NCBI GenBank assembly: GCA_963772225.1
Contig: CAVYWD010000001.1
Location: 682,001-746,000 of the forward strand
Reading direction: 5' to 3'
Length of the DNA: 64,000 nucleotides
Origin: CAVYWD01 sp963772225
Lineage (GTDB): Bacteria > Myxococcota > Myxococcia > Myxococcales > UBA5297
Each line of letters begins with the position of its first letter. Position 1 is the first letter of the stretch. This document shows, piece by piece, positions 38,038-47,106 of the stretch. The translations under genes and the position numbers were made by a program. A model generated the notes under the pieces. The model did no database searches. It was not told the DNA's origin and saw only the letters and a list, made by a program, of their open reading frames with translations.

Positions 38038-38820
38038 ATGGATCGCGAAACGCAAATCAGGCTCGGCGACGAGCTCCACGACGCGCTGACCCGGCGGGTC
38101 ACCGTGTCGCCGCTCACCTCGCGCGGCTTCCCCATCACCCTCGACGACGCCTACCGCATCCAGGAGCGGATGGTGACCCGGCGCCGCGACGCGGGCGAGA
38201 AGGTCGTCGGCAAGAAGATCGGCGTCACCTCCAAGGCCGTCATGCAGATGCTCGACGTCTACCAGCCCGACTTCGGCTGGCTGCTCTCGGGCATGGTCTA
38301 CACCGAGGGCGAGCCCGTCCCCATGGGCCGGCTCATCCAGCCCAGGGCCGAAGGGGAAATCGCCTTCGTCCTGCGCAAGGACCTCAAAGGCCCCGGCGTC
38401 ACGGGCGCCGACGTGCTCGCCGCCACCGAGTGCGTGATGCCGTGCTTCGAGATCGTCGACTCGCGCATCCAGGATTGGAAGATCAAGATCCAGGACACGG
38501 TCGCCGACAACGCCTCCTGCGGCGTCTTCGTCCTGGGCGGCCAGGCCGTCGACCCCCGCGACGTGGACCTGAAGCTGTGCGGCATGGTCCTGGAGAAGAA
38601 CGGCGAGGTGGTCGGCACCGGCGCGGGCGCAGCGGCCCTGGGCTCGCCGGTGAACGCCGTGGCCTGGCTCGCGAACACGCTGGGCCGACTCGACATCCCG
38701 TTGCTCGCTGGCGAGGTCATCCTGTCGGGCTCGCTCGCCGCGCTCATCCCGGTCAAGGCGGGCGACAGCCTTCGGGTCGACATCGGCGGGATCGGCGGCT
38801 GCTCGGTCCGCTTCGTCTAA
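38038..38820 (+). CDS. dmpE: 2-oxopent-4-enoate hydratase
   Basis: Adds water to 2-oxopent-4-enoate (2-hydroxypenta-2,4-dienoate) to give 4-hydroxy-2-oxovalerate. The 260-residue protein matches DmpE: TVSPLTSRGFPITLDDAYRI, GKKIGVTSKAVMQMLDVYQPDFG, QPRAEGEIAFVL, ADVLAATECVMPCFEIVDSRIQDWKIKIQDTVADNASCG and GAGAAALGSPVNAVAWLANTLG. These blocks, above all the QDWKIKIQDTVADNASCG part, separate it from its paralogue DmpH. Metal ligands are the Glu residues in EGEIAF. A GAGAGG box lies 3-8 bases before the ATG at 38038. Confidence 0.95.
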   Translation: MDRETQIRLGDELHDALTRRVTVSPLTSRGFPITLDDAYRIQERMVTRRRDAGEKVVGKKIGVTSKAVMQMLDVYQPDFGWLLSGMVYTEGEPVPMGRLIQPRAEGEIAFVLRKDLKGPGVTGADVLAATECVMPCFEIVDSRIQDWKIKIQDTVADNASCGVFVLGGQAVDPRDVDLKLCGMVLEKNGEVVGTGAGAAALGSPVNAVAWLANTLGRLDIPLLAGEVILSGSLAALIPVKAGDSLRVDIGGIGGCSVRFV

Positions 38821-38850
38821 GCCATCTCGAAGAGTCCATTAGGAGAGCTC

Positions 38851-39780
38851 ATGGCCAAGGTTCAGTTGCGCGTTGATCGGGTCGGGCAACATCGGCACCG
38901 ACCTCATGATGAAGCTGCTCCGGAGCCCGGTGCTGGAGCCGGTCTGGATGGTGGGCATCGACCCGGCGTCCGACGGCCTGAGGCACGCGCGCGAAGAAGG
39001 GGCTCAAGACCACCGCCGAGGGCATCGACGGGCTGGTGCCCCACGTCGAGGCCGACGGCATCCAGATCGGCTTCGACGCGACCAGCGCCTACGCCCACGC
39101 CGAGAACAGCCGAAAGCTGAACGAGCTCGGCGCCATGGTGATCGACCTCACGCCCGCGGCCATCGGCCCGTATTGCGTGCCGCCGGTGAACCTGGCGGAG
39201 CACGTCGGCAAGCGCGAGATGAACGTCAACATGGTGACCTGCGGCGGCCAGGCGACCATCCCCATGGTCCGCGCCGTCTCCCGGGTGCAGGCGGTCGACT
39301 ACGCGCGAGATCGTCGCCACGGTCTCGTCGCGCTCCGCGGGCCCGGGCACGCGCAAGAACATCGACGAGTTCACCCGCACCACCGCGGGCGGCGTGGCCA
39401 AGGTCGGCGGCGCCAAGCAGGGCAAGGCCATCATCATCATCAACCCCGCCGAGCCGCCGCTTATCATGCGCGACACCGTGCACTGCCTCACCGCGGACGA
39501 ACCCGACCAGGAGGCCATCGCCGACTCGATCCAGCGGATGATCCGCGAGGTGCAGGAGTACGTGCCCGGCTACCGCCTGGTGAACGGCCCGGTGTTCGAC
39601 GGCAAGCGCGTCGAGCATCTACCTGGAGGTGGAGGGCCTGGGCGACTACCTGCCCAAGTACGCCGGCAACCTCGACATCATGACCGCGGCGGCGACTCAG
39701 CACCGGCGAGATGTTCGCCGAGGAGATGCCTCGCCGGCCGCCTCGTCCTCGAGAAGGTCCTGGCCTCCAAAGGAGCCTAG
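38851..39780 (+). CDS. dmpF: Acetaldehyde dehydrogenase (acylating), interrupted by six +1 frameshifts
   Basis: Converts acetaldehyde to acetyl-CoA with NAD and CoA, working in a complex with the aldolase DmpG. The sequence is well conserved but needs six single-base removals: about 38866, 38995, 39305, 39613, 39699 and 39730. Corrected, it reads [29 protein letters not shown], then [47 protein letters not shown], the catalytic Cys block [16 protein letters not shown], and [16 protein letters not shown], 307 residues in all, the normal length. All six shifts are extra bases and no substitution damage is visible, so error in the assembled sequence is more likely than gene loss. The stop abuts the dmpG start. 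Confidence 0.9.
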
Positions 39781-40808
39781 ATGAGCGCCCAGCGAATCAC
39801 CGTCCACGACATGACCTTGCGCGACGGGATGCACCCGAAGCGCCACCGGATCACCTTGGACCAGATGCGCAGCATCGCCGCCGGCCTCGACGAAGCGGGC
39901 GTGCCGCTCATCGAGGTGACCCACGGCGACGGCCTGGGCGGGGCCTCGGTCAACTACGGCTTCCCGGCGCACAGCGACGAGGAGTACCTGGGCGCGGTGG
40001 TTCCGCTCATGAAGCGCGCCAAGATCTCGGCGCTCGTGCTCCCGGGCATCGGCACCGTCGAGCACCTGCACATGGCGAAGGACCTGGGAGTGAGCACGCT
40101 GCGCGTCGCCACCCACTGCACCGAGGCGGACGTCTCCGAGCAGCACATCGGCCTTTCGCGCAAGCTCGGCCTGGACACCGTGGGCTTCCTGATGATGGCC
40201 CACATGGCGAGCCCCGAGAAGACTCCTCGAGCAGGCCAAGCTCATGGAGAGCTACGGCGCCAACTGCATCTACGTCACCGACTCGGCGGGGCACATGCTG
40301 CCCGAGGACGTGAAGGCGCGGCTCGCTCTGGTGCGCGAGAAGCTCCGCGCCCGAGACCGAGCTCGGCTTCCACGCCCACCACAACCTGGCCATGGGGGTC
40401 GCGAACTCCCTCGCGGCCATCGAGTGCGGCGCAAACCGCATCGACGCGGCGTGCGCGGGCCTGGGCGCCGGCGCCGGCAACACGCCCATGGAGGTGCTCA
40501 TCGCCGTCTGCGCGCTCAAGGGCATCGAGACGGGCGTCGACGTGTTCAAGATCCAGGACGTCGCCGAGGACCGCGTGGTGCCCATCATGGACCAACCGAT
40601 GCGGCTCGACCGCGACGCCCTGACCCTGGGCTACGCCGGCGTCTACTCCTCGTTCCTGCTCTTTGCCAAGCGCGCCGAGCAGAAGTACGGCATTGCCGCC
40701 CGCGAGCTTCTGGTCGAGCTCGGTCGCCGCAAGATGGTCGGCGGGCAGGAAGACATGATCGAAGACGCCGCGCTGACCCTGGCGCGAGCGCGAGGACTCC
40801 TGAAATGA
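39781..40808 (+). CDS. dmpG: 4-hydroxy-2-oxovalerate aldolase, interrupted by two +1 frameshifts
   Basis: Cleaves 4-hydroxy-2-oxovalerate into pyruvate and acetaldehyde and channels the latter to DmpF. Reading requires removing one base at about 40222 and one near 40351. N-terminal motif: [22 protein letters not shown] (TLRDG metal/catalytic motif), then [16 protein letters not shown]; after the first shift: [27 protein letters not shown]; after the second: [47 protein letters not shown] with HxH metal ligands. Corrected length 341 residues, as in DmpG. The start ATG follows the dmpF stop directly, and the stop overlaps the dmpH start (ATGA). Confidence 0.92.
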
Positions 40809-41593
40809 GCCTGGACGCCGCCGCCGTCGCGAAGCTCGCCGAGCACCTGGAAGGCTGCGAGCTTTCCGCCCATGACACCCCCAAGGTCACCGAAGCCCAC
40901 CCCGGCCTCTCCTTCGACGACGCCTACCGCGTCCAAGAGGAGATCCGCCGCCGCAAGCTCGCCCGCGGCGCGCGCATCGTGGGGCTCAAGGCCGGGCTCA
41001 CCTCGCGCGCCAAGATGAAGCAGATGAACGTCGAGGCGCCGGTCTTCGGGTTCCTGTCCGACGCCTTCTCCGTCCCCGACGGCGGCGAGGTGAAGGTGAG
41101 CGAGCTCATCCACCCCAAGGTCGAGCCGGAGATAGCCCTGGTCACCCGGACGGCCCTGCGCGGGCCTGGGTGCCACATCGCCTCGGTGCTCACCGCCGTC
41201 GACTTCGCCCTGGCGGGGCTCGAGGTCATCGACTCGCGCTACCGCGACTTCAAGTTCGACCTGCCCAGCGTCGTGGCGGACAACTGCTCGTCGTCGCGCT
41301 TCGCCGTGGGCGGCCAGCCGCGGCCTATCGCCGGGCTGGACCTGCGAACCCTGGGCGTGATCCTCGAGAAGAACGGGGAGGTCGTCGCGCTCGGCGCCGG
41401 CGCGTCCGTGCTCGGCCACCCGGCGGCCGCGGTGGCGGCGCTCGCCAACCACCTGGCCCAGCGCGGCGAGGAGATTCCCGCGGGTACGCTCATCCTCACC
41501 GGCGGCGTCACCGAGGCCGTGCCGGTCAAGGCGGGGGACTCGGTCGCCGTCCGCATCCAGCACCTGGGCACGACTTCCCTGCGCTTCGTCTAG
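40805..41593 (+). CDS. dmpH: 4-oxalocrotonate decarboxylase
   Basis: Decarboxylates the keto form of 4-oxalocrotonate to 2-oxopent-4-enoate; in known systems it forms a complex with the hydratase DmpE. The 262-residue protein is a DmpE paralogue but carries DmpH features: [106 protein letters not shown] and LGTTSLRFV at the end. The Glu metal ligands are in EPEIAL. Intact, unlike its two upstream neighbours; its ATG overlaps the dmpG stop. Confidence 0.95.
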   Translation: MSLDAAAVAKLAEHLEGCELSAHDTPKVTEAHPGLSFDDAYRVQEEIRRRKLARGARIVGLKAGLTSRAKMKQMNVEAPVFGFLSDAFSVPDGGEVKVSELIHPKVEPEIALVTRTALRGPGCHIASVLTAVDFALAGLEVIDSRYRDFKFDLPSVVADNCSSSRFAVGGQPRPIAGLDLRTLGVILEKNGEVVALGAGASVLGHPAAAVAALANHLAQRGEEIPAGTLILTGGVTEAVPVKAGDSVAVRIQHLGTTSLRFV

Positions 41594-41670
41594 AGCTGGC
41601 CTTTCGCCGAGGTTGACGGCCCCGGCCCTCGCCGCGTTCCCCTCCTTCGCCGCTCGAGGAGCTCCAAGCC

Positions 41671-41862
41671 ATGCCGTTCGCGCAGATCTACATCCTGGAA
41701 GGCCGCACCGAGGAGCAGAAGCGCGCCGCCATCGAGAAGGTCACCGACGCCCTGTGCGAATCCCTGGGCGCCAAGCGCGAGACCGTCCGCGTCATGATCC
41801 TCGAGGTGCCGAAGTCGCAGTGGGGCATCGGCGGCAAGACGGCTAAGGACCTCGGCCGCTGA
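41671..41862 (+). CDS. dmpI: 4-oxalocrotonate tautomerase
   Basis: Isomerises 2-hydroxymuconate to its keto form, 4-oxalocrotonate. A 63-residue protein with the catalytic N-terminal proline directly after the initiator Met (Pro2, PFAQIYILEGRT), and conserved Arg residues (RTEEQKRA; RETVRVMI). The size is exactly that of the small tautomerase family, which forms hexamers. A GAGGAGCTCC box precedes the start. It is the last gene of the first run; a 150-base gap with a second operator follows. Confidence 0.93.
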   Translation: MPFAQIYILEGRTEEQKRAAIEKVTDALCESLGAKRETVRVMILEVPKSQWGIGGKTAKDLGR

Positions 41863-41911
41863 CGCGGCGCGTGAGCCATACGCTCCGTTAGAGTCCATCT
41901 CCTTTTTTTCG

Positions 41912-41959
41912 AAATCTCGAGATTTGCGGTTGACTGCGCCCATAACCATTAATTACTCT
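41912..41959 (+). promoter_or_regulatory. Promoter and GntR operator of the phenol hydroxylase genes
   Basis: Perfect 14-base palindrome AAATCTCGAGATTT (41912-41925), with TTGACT at 41930-41935. The distance from the shared 12-base core to the TTGAC box is 5 bases, identical to the upstream promoter at 36402. A weak -10 candidate is TACTCT at 41954-41959. An extra small inverted repeat CTAAT/ATTAG lies at about 41958-41973. No sigma-54 type GG-N10-GC element is evident, unlike classical phenol operons controlled by DmpR. Confidence 0.68.
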
Positions 41960-42018
41960 AATCTACGAAATTAGCGATACACCGCAGCGCCGTCGGAAGC
42001 CCAAAACCGAGGATGCGC

Positions 42019-42318
42019 ATGTCCCAGGGGTGGGATCACAACGAATCGAGTGCCGCGGGCGTCTCCCCCGCCGGCTCGCCCGCAGCCGTGCTCTCGCGCA
42101 AGTTCGTACGCGTCACCGGCCGCCGGGGCGCCTTCATCGAGTTCGAGTTCGGCATTGGCTCGCCCGACCTGCACCTGGACCTGGTGCTGCCCGAGGCCGC
42201 CTTTGCCGCCTTCTGCCGTTCCAACGAAGTCGTGATCTTGGAGGGCGAGCCCGTCTCGGGCGCCCAGGACTGGAGCATGCGCCGGGCGGCGATGGGCGCC
42301 GTCCCGGACGAGAAGTAG
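42019..42318 (+). CDS. dmpK: Phenol hydroxylase assembly protein DmpK
   Basis: A small protein thought to help assemble the active diiron hydroxylase. About 99 residues from the second ATG (42019), preferred because GAGG lies 6 bases upstream; an ATG at 42013 is also possible. The family pattern is visible: SRKFVRVTGRRGAFIEFEFGIGSPDLHLDLVLPEAAFAAFCRSNEVVIL, where the VR(V)xxxRxxxFVEFEF and DLVLPxxAFxxFC blocks are typical of the PHK family. First gene after the second operator, directly before dmpL. Confidence 0.88.
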   Translation: MSQGWDHNESSAAGVSPAGSPAAVLSRKFVRVTGRRGAFIEFEFGIGSPDLHLDLVLPEAAFAAFCRSNEVVILEGEPVSGAQDWSMRRAAMGAVPDEK

Positions 42319-42358
42319 AGCCGCGCCGGGTGCCTTCGCCCGATCAGGAGAAATTCTT

Positions 42359-43351
42359 ATGCAGATCGATTTAAGGACCGTCTCCATCAAGCCAGTGCGC
42401 AACACCTTCTCGCATATCGCCGCCCGCCTCGGTGGCGACAAGCCTGCGAGCCGCTATCAGGAGGGGACGCTCGACCTCCAGGCGACGCACCACTTCCACT
42501 ACCGCCCGCTCTGGCAGCCCGAGCTCGAGATCCACGACCCGAAGCGCACGGCCATCGCCATGGCCGACTGGTACGCATTCAAGGACCCGCGCCAGTACTA
42601 CTACGGCACCTACGTCATCGCCCGCGGCCGCCAGCAGGACTCCGCCGAGTCCACGTTCCAGATGGTCGAGGAGCGGAACCTCGCCTCCGTGGTGCCCGCC
42701 GACGTGAAGCGCACCGCGCTTCAGACCCTGCTCCCGCTGCGCCACGTCGAGTGGGCGGCGAACATGAACAACGCCTCCATCTGCGCCTACGCCTACGGCA
42801 CCGGCGTCACCCAGCCGGCCCTCTACCACTCGATGGATCACCTGGGCATGGCGCAGTACCTCACGCGGATAGGCCTGGTGCTCGAGGGCCCCGAGGCGCT
42901 CGACAAGGCCAAGACCGCCTGGCTCAGCGACGCCCGCTGGCAGCCGCTGCGCCGCTACGTCGAGGACACGCTGGTCCTCAAGGACCCGTTCGAGCTCTTC
43001 GTGGCCCAGGACGTGGTGCTCGAGGGCATCCTCTTCCCGCTCATCTTCGATCACACCGACCGCGCCCTCGCGGCCAAGGGCGGCGCGCCGCTCTCCATGA
43101 TGACGCGCTTCATGGCCGAGTGGTTCACCGAGAGCTCGAGGTGGGTCGACGCGACGCTCAAGACCGCGGCGTCCGAGTCGGCCAAGAACAAGGAGACCCT
43201 CGCCGGCTGGGCGCGCCAGTGGCGCGGCCGCGCCGCCGAGGCGCTGGCCCCCGTCGCGCGCGGCGCCCTGGGCGACGCCGGAGACGCCACGCTTCAGCGC
43301 GTCCTTTCCGACCTCGCCGCCCGCGCCGCCAAGGCCGGGGTTGCCTTCTAA
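42359..43351 (+). CDS. dmpL: Phenol hydroxylase beta subunit
   Basis: The 330-residue beta subunit of the (alpha-beta-gamma)2 diiron phenol hydroxylase. It has the ferritin-like fold without metal ligands. Conserved blocks: RYQEGTLDLQATHHFHYRPLWQPELEIHDPKRTAI, YAFKDPRQYYYGTYVIARGRQQ, RHVEWAANMNNASICAYAYGT, QPALYHSMDHLGMAQYLTRIGL and FVAQDVVLEGILFPLIF. Length and order match DmpL/TouE-like subunits. It is followed by dmpM after 14 bases. Confidence 0.95.
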   Translation: MQIDLRTVSIKPVRNTFSHIAARLGGDKPASRYQEGTLDLQATHHFHYRPLWQPELEIHDPKRTAIAMADWYAFKDPRQYYYGTYVIARGRQQDSAESTFQMVEERNLASVVPADVKRTALQTLLPLRHVEWAANMNNASICAYAYGTGVTQPALYHSMDHLGMAQYLTRIGLVLEGPEALDKAKTAWLSDARWQPLRRYVEDTLVLKDPFELFVAQDVVLEGILFPLIFDHTDRALAAKGGAPLSMMTRFMAEWFTESSRWVDATLKTAASESAKNKETLAGWARQWRGRAAEALAPVARGALGDAGDATLQRVLSDLAARAAKAGVAF

Positions 43352-43365
43352 ACGGAGACAAAGCC

Positions 43366-43635
43366 ATGTCCAACGTCTTCATTGTCTTTCAGACCAACGA
43401 CGAAACCCGCCCCATCGTCGAGGCCATCCTCGCCGACAACCCCGGCTCGCGCCTGCAGGAGCAGCCGGCCATGGTCCGGATCGACGCGGAGCAGACGCTG
43501 ACCGTGAAGCGCGCCTCCATCGAGGAGCGCATCGGCCGACGCTTCGACCTCCAGGAGCTCCACGTCAACCTCGTCTCCCTCACCGGTCACATCTCCGAGA
43601 CCGACGACGAATTCACGCTGCGCTGGGCGCACTAG
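43366..43635 (+). CDS. dmpM: Phenol hydroxylase coupling protein
   Basis: An 89-residue cofactor-free coupling/effector protein (MmoB/DmpM family) that binds the hydroxylase and tunes the diiron site for oxygen activation. The sequence has the family pattern: NVFIVFQTNDETRPIVEAI, then PAMVRIDAEQTLTVKRASIEERIGRRFDLQELHVNLVSLTGHISETDDEFTLRW. Start ATG at 43366 lies behind an AACGGAGAC box. The dmpN gene begins 23 bases later. Confidence 0.94.
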   Translation: MSNVFIVFQTNDETRPIVEAILADNPGSRLQEQPAMVRIDAEQTLTVKRASIEERIGRRFDLQELHVNLVSLTGHISETDDEFTLRWAH

Positions 43636-43658
43636 CGAAAGAAAAGAGGAGCCAAGCC

Positions 43659-45179
43659 ATGTCCACCGATAACAAGAAGCTGGGGCTCAAAGAGAAGTAC
43701 GCCCACATGACCCGCGGCCTGGGCTGGGAGACGACCTACCAGCCGATGAACGCGGTCTTCCCCTATGCCGAGTTCGAGGGCATCAAGATCCACGATTGGG
43801 ACAAGTGGGAGGACCCGTTCCGCCTCACCATGGACGCGTACTGGAAGTATCAGGCCGAGAAGGAGCGCAAGCTCTACGCCATCCTCGACGCGTTCGCCCA
43901 GAACAACGGGCACCTCGGGGTCACCGACGCGCGCTACGTCAACGCGATCAAGCTGTTCCTGACCGGCGTCACGCCGCTCGAGTACCAGGCCCACCGCGGC
44001 TTCGCGCACGTCGGTCGACAGCTCCCCGGCGTCGGCCCGCGCGTCGCATGCCTCATGCAGTCCCTCGATGAGCTCCGCCACGCCCAGACTCAGATTCATG
44101 CTCTGTCGACGTGGAACAAGTTCTACAACGGCTTTCACGATTTCCGGCACATGCACGACCGGGTCTGGTACCTGTCCGTGCCCAAGTCGTTCTTCGACGA
44201 CGCGATCACCTCGGGCCCCTTCGAGTACATGATCGCCATCGGGTTCGCGTTCGAATACGTGCTCACGAACCTGCTCTTCGTGCCCTTCATGTCCGGCGCC
44301 GCCTACAACGGCGACATGGCGACGGTGACCTTCGGGTTCTCGGCGCAGTCCGACGAAGCGCGCCACATGACGCTGGGCCTGGAGGTCATCAAGTTCCTCC
44401 TGGAGCAGGACCCCGACAACCTGCCCACGGTCCAGCGCTGGATCGACAAGTGGACCTGGCGCGGCACCCGCGTGCTGACGCTGGTGGGCATGATGATGGA
44501 TTACATGCTCCCCAAGCGCGTGATGAGCTGGAAGGAAGCCTGGGAGACCTACTTCGAGCAGAACGGCGGCGCGCTCTTCAAGGACCTGGAGCGCTACGGC
44601 ATCCGCATGCCCAAGTGCGTCGCCGACGCCACCGAGGCCAAGAGCCACATCTCGCACCAGGCCTGGGCGACCTTCTACCAGTACGGCGGCGCCGCGGCCT
44701 TCAACACCTGGATGCCCAGCGACGAGGAGATGGATTGGCTTTCGGCGAAATACCCGGAGAGCTTCGACAAGTACTACCGGCCGCGGTTCACGCATTGGCG
44801 CAAGGAGGCCGAAAAGGGGAATCGGTTCTACAACAACACCCTCCCCATGCTCTGCCAGACCTGCCAGATCCCCATGCTCTTCACCGAGCCCGGCGATCCA
44901 ACGCAGATCTGCTACCGCGAGTCGGATTACAAGGGGTCGAAGTACCACTTCTGCTCGGAGCACTGCAAAGACATCTTTGACCACGAGCCTGAGAAATACG
45001 TGCAGGCCTGGCTGCCCGTGCACCAGATCTACCAGGGCAATTGCGGCGGGAGCACGATCCCAGACGTCCTCAAGTGGTACCACCTCGATCACGGGCGCGA
45101 CAACCTCGAGTTCGAGGGGTCCGAGGACCAGAAGAACTTCGCCGCTTGGCGAGGCCTGGCTAAAGAGAATGCCGCCTAA
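43659..45179 (+). CDS. dmpN: Phenol hydroxylase alpha subunit (diiron)
   Basis: The catalytic 506-residue subunit that inserts oxygen into phenol to make catechol. Iron ligands are visible: Glu108 (LEYQAHRG), Glu138 and His141 (LDELRHAQ), Glu199 (FAFEYVLTN), Glu233 and His236 (SDEARHM). The order and spacing agree with phenol and toluene monooxygenases. The C-terminus carries a YHS-type domain with cysteines CQTC, CYRE, and FCSEHC, typical of the DmpN/PhN subgroup. GLGWETTYQPMNAVFPYAEFEGIKIHDWDKWEDPFRL near the start is nearly as in pseudomonad enzymes. Confidence 0.97.
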   Translation: MSTDNKKLGLKEKYAHMTRGLGWETTYQPMNAVFPYAEFEGIKIHDWDKWEDPFRLTMDAYWKYQAEKERKLYAILDAFAQNNGHLGVTDARYVNAIKLFLTGVTPLEYQAHRGFAHVGRQLPGVGPRVACLMQSLDELRHAQTQIHALSTWNKFYNGFHDFRHMHDRVWYLSVPKSFFDDAITSGPFEYMIAIGFAFEYVLTNLLFVPFMSGAAYNGDMATVTFGFSAQSDEARHMTLGLEVIKFLLEQDPDNLPTVQRWIDKWTWRGTRVLTLVGMMMDYMLPKRVMSWKEAWETYFEQNGGALFKDLERYGIRMPKCVADATEAKSHISHQAWATFYQYGGAAAFNTWMPSDEEMDWLSAKYPESFDKYYRPRFTHWRKEAEKGNRFYNNTLPMLCQTCQIPMLFTEPGDPTQICYRESDYKGSKYHFCSEHCKDIFDHEPEKYVQAWLPVHQIYQGNCGGSTIPDVLKWYHLDHGRDNLEFEGSEDQKNFAAWRGLAKENAA

Positions 45180-45213
45180 TCGCGCGAATTCTTCTCATTC
45201 AGGAGACCAAACC

Positions 45214-45573
45214 ATGACCGTCAAAGCCGTGCGGGAATACGTGGGCGAGGTGAAGGATCGCCTCGAGAGCTTCCACGGAAACCAGCTCACCTACTTCGGT
45301 TGGGACAAGCACCTGATGTTCTGCGCGCCGCTCGCCTTCCCGCTCCCGCCCGCCATGAAGTTCCAGGACGTGCTCGACAAGGTGCTCCCCGGGGCCTACG
45401 GCTACCACCCGGAGTTCGCCAAGATCGACTGGGCCAAGGCCGAATGGAAGAAATCGGGGAAACCCTTCAAGCCCGATTACAGCAAGTCGCTCGCCGAGAA
45501 TGGCCTCGTCCACAAGGACTCGCTGCGTTTCGTCACCCCCGGCCTCAACGGGATCGACGGCTCGGCGAGCTGA
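45214..45573 (+). CDS. dmpO: Phenol hydroxylase gamma subunit
   Basis: A 119-residue small subunit of the hydroxylase that packs on the alpha-beta dimer and stabilises it. It reads TVKAVREYVGEVKDRLESFHGNQLTYFGWDKHLMFCAPLAFPLPP, with AFPLPPAMKFQDVLDKVLPGAYGYHPEFAKIDW, both characteristic of DmpO. The start ATG lies behind CAGGAGACC. It is followed after about 100 bases by dmpP. Confidence 0.93.
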   Translation: MTVKAVREYVGEVKDRLESFHGNQLTYFGWDKHLMFCAPLAFPLPPAMKFQDVLDKVLPGAYGYHPEFAKIDWAKAEWKKSGKPFKPDYSKSLAENGLVHKDSLRFVTPGLNGIDGSAS

Positions 45574-45676
45574 GCGAATCACCCATTCCACCCTGCGTCG
45601 AGCTTGGGGCTCTTCGCTCCAAGCTCGAGGCAGAATCGACGACCTTGCCTTTCAGCCTCCATCCCCTGAGGAGCCC

Positions 45677-46736
45677 ATGTCGCACCAGCTGACCATCGAC
45701 CCCGGCGCGCACGTCATCGAGGTGGAGGAGGGGCAGACCCTCCTCGACGCGGCGCTTCGACGCGGCGTGTACCTGCCCCACGCGTGCTGCCATGGCCTGT
45801 GCGGCTCCTGCAAGGTGAAGGTCGTCGACGGCGAGGTGGACCACGGCGCAGCCTCCTCTTTCGCGCTCATGGACTTCGAGCGCGAGGAGGGGCTCGCCCT
45901 GGCCTGCTGCGCGTCCCCCACTGCGGACGTCGTCATCGAGGCGAACATCGAGGAGGACCCGGACGCCAGGAACCTCCCGGTGCGGGATTACGAGGGGGTC
46001 GTCTCGCGGATTCGAGCGGCTCACCCCGACCATCGCCGGCGTCTTCCTGCGGCTCGACGAGCCCATGGAGTTCCAGGCGGGCCAGTACGTCAACCTCCAC
46101 ATTCCCTGCGACGGCGGCCTCACGCGCGCCTTCTCGGTGGCGAGCGCCCCGTCGGCGGGCCGCGAGCTGGAGCTCGACATCAAGCGCGTTCCGGGCGGCC
46201 GCGGGACCGGGTATGTCCACGAAGAGCTGAAGGCCGGCGACCGCGTGAAGCTTTCGGGACCGTACGGCCGCTTCATCGTGCGCAAGTCGGCCGCGGTCCC
46301 GATGATCTTCATGGCCGGCGGCTCGGGCCTCTCGTCGCCCCTGTCGATGATCGAGGACCTCCTCGCAGGCGGTTGCGAGCTCCCCATGACCCTGGTCTAC
46401 GGGCAGCGGCAGAAGGACGAGCTCTATTACCACGCCCGCTTCCTGGAGCTCGCAACGCGCCACCGGAGCTTCACCTACGTCCCCGCCCTCTCGCACGAGC
46501 CCGAGGGCTCGGGCTGGAGCGGGTTCCGCGGATTCGTGCACGACGCCGCCAAGGCGCACTTCAAGAACGATTTCCGCGGCCACAAAGCCTACCTGTGTGG
46601 GCCGCCTCCCATGATCGAGGCGTGCATTCGAACCTTGATGCAGGGGCGATTGTTCGAACGGGACATCTACACCGAAAAGTTCATCAGCGCGGCCGACGCC
46701 CAGCAAGTGCGCTCGCCGCTGTTCAAGAGCCTCTGA
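45677..46736 (+). CDS. dmpP: Phenol hydroxylase reductase, interrupted by one +1 frameshift
   Basis: Transfers electrons from NADH through FAD and a plant-type [2Fe-2S] centre to the hydroxylase. The ferredoxin domain (about 1-100) has CCHGLCGSCKVKV and a later Cys in LACCAS. One extra base at about 46011 shifts the frame within SRIERLTP; corrected, the FAD domain has the RAFSVAS motif and the NAD domain has AGGSGLSSPLSMI and YLCGPPPMIEACI. The corrected protein has 352 residues, practically the length of DmpP. Without the correction the protein would end after its iron-sulfur domain. Confidence 0.93.
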
Positions 46737-46749
46737 AGGAGCTCGGGCC

Positions 46750-47046
46750 GTGAACGTCTACACCATCCGAGTCGAAGGAACGGGCGACGTGTTTCGCGGC
46801 CGCGAGGACCTCACGGTGCTCGAAGCCATGGAGCGATTCGGCGGGCGCGGCGTCGCGGTGGGCTGCCGCGGCGGCGGCTGCGGCGCCTGCCGGGTCGAGA
46901 TTGTCGAAGGACGCTGGGGGGTCGTGAGGCCGATGAGCCGCGGCCACGTCAGCGAGGAGGATGAGCGCGCGGGACGCGTGCTCGCCTGTGGGGTCCGCCC
47001 CCAGAGCGACCTGCGGATCCGCGTGACGAAGACGGCGCACCCCTAG
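46750..47046 (+). CDS. dmpQ: XylT/DmpQ-like [2Fe-2S] ferredoxin
   Basis: A 98-residue plant-type ferredoxin that in related clusters reactivates catechol 2,3-dioxygenase by reducing its oxidised iron. Cluster ligands: GCRGGGCGACRVEI (CxxxxCxxC pattern) and a later Cys in RVLACGV. The start is GTG at 46750, with AAGGAGCT about 6 bases upstream. The motif MSRGHVSEEDERAGRVLACG is typical of the family. It sits directly before dmpB, as in pseudomonads. Confidence 0.9.
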   Translation: MNVYTIRVEGTGDVFRGREDLTVLEAMERFGGRGVAVGCRGGGCGACRVEIVEGRWGVVRPMSRGHVSEEDERAGRVLACGVRPQSDLRIRVTKTAHP

Positions 47047-47106
47047 GTGCGCAAACAGGTGGGCTTGCCGGGAGTCCAAGGTTCACCATTCAAAAGGAGA
47101 GAAGCC

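Noticed and set aside
41863..42018. Sigma-54 promoter for the phenol hydroxylase genes
   Set aside because: I looked for the GG-N10-GC pattern expected by analogy with dmp operons and found none at suitable distance; a TTGAC box beside the GntR palindrome is the better candidate.
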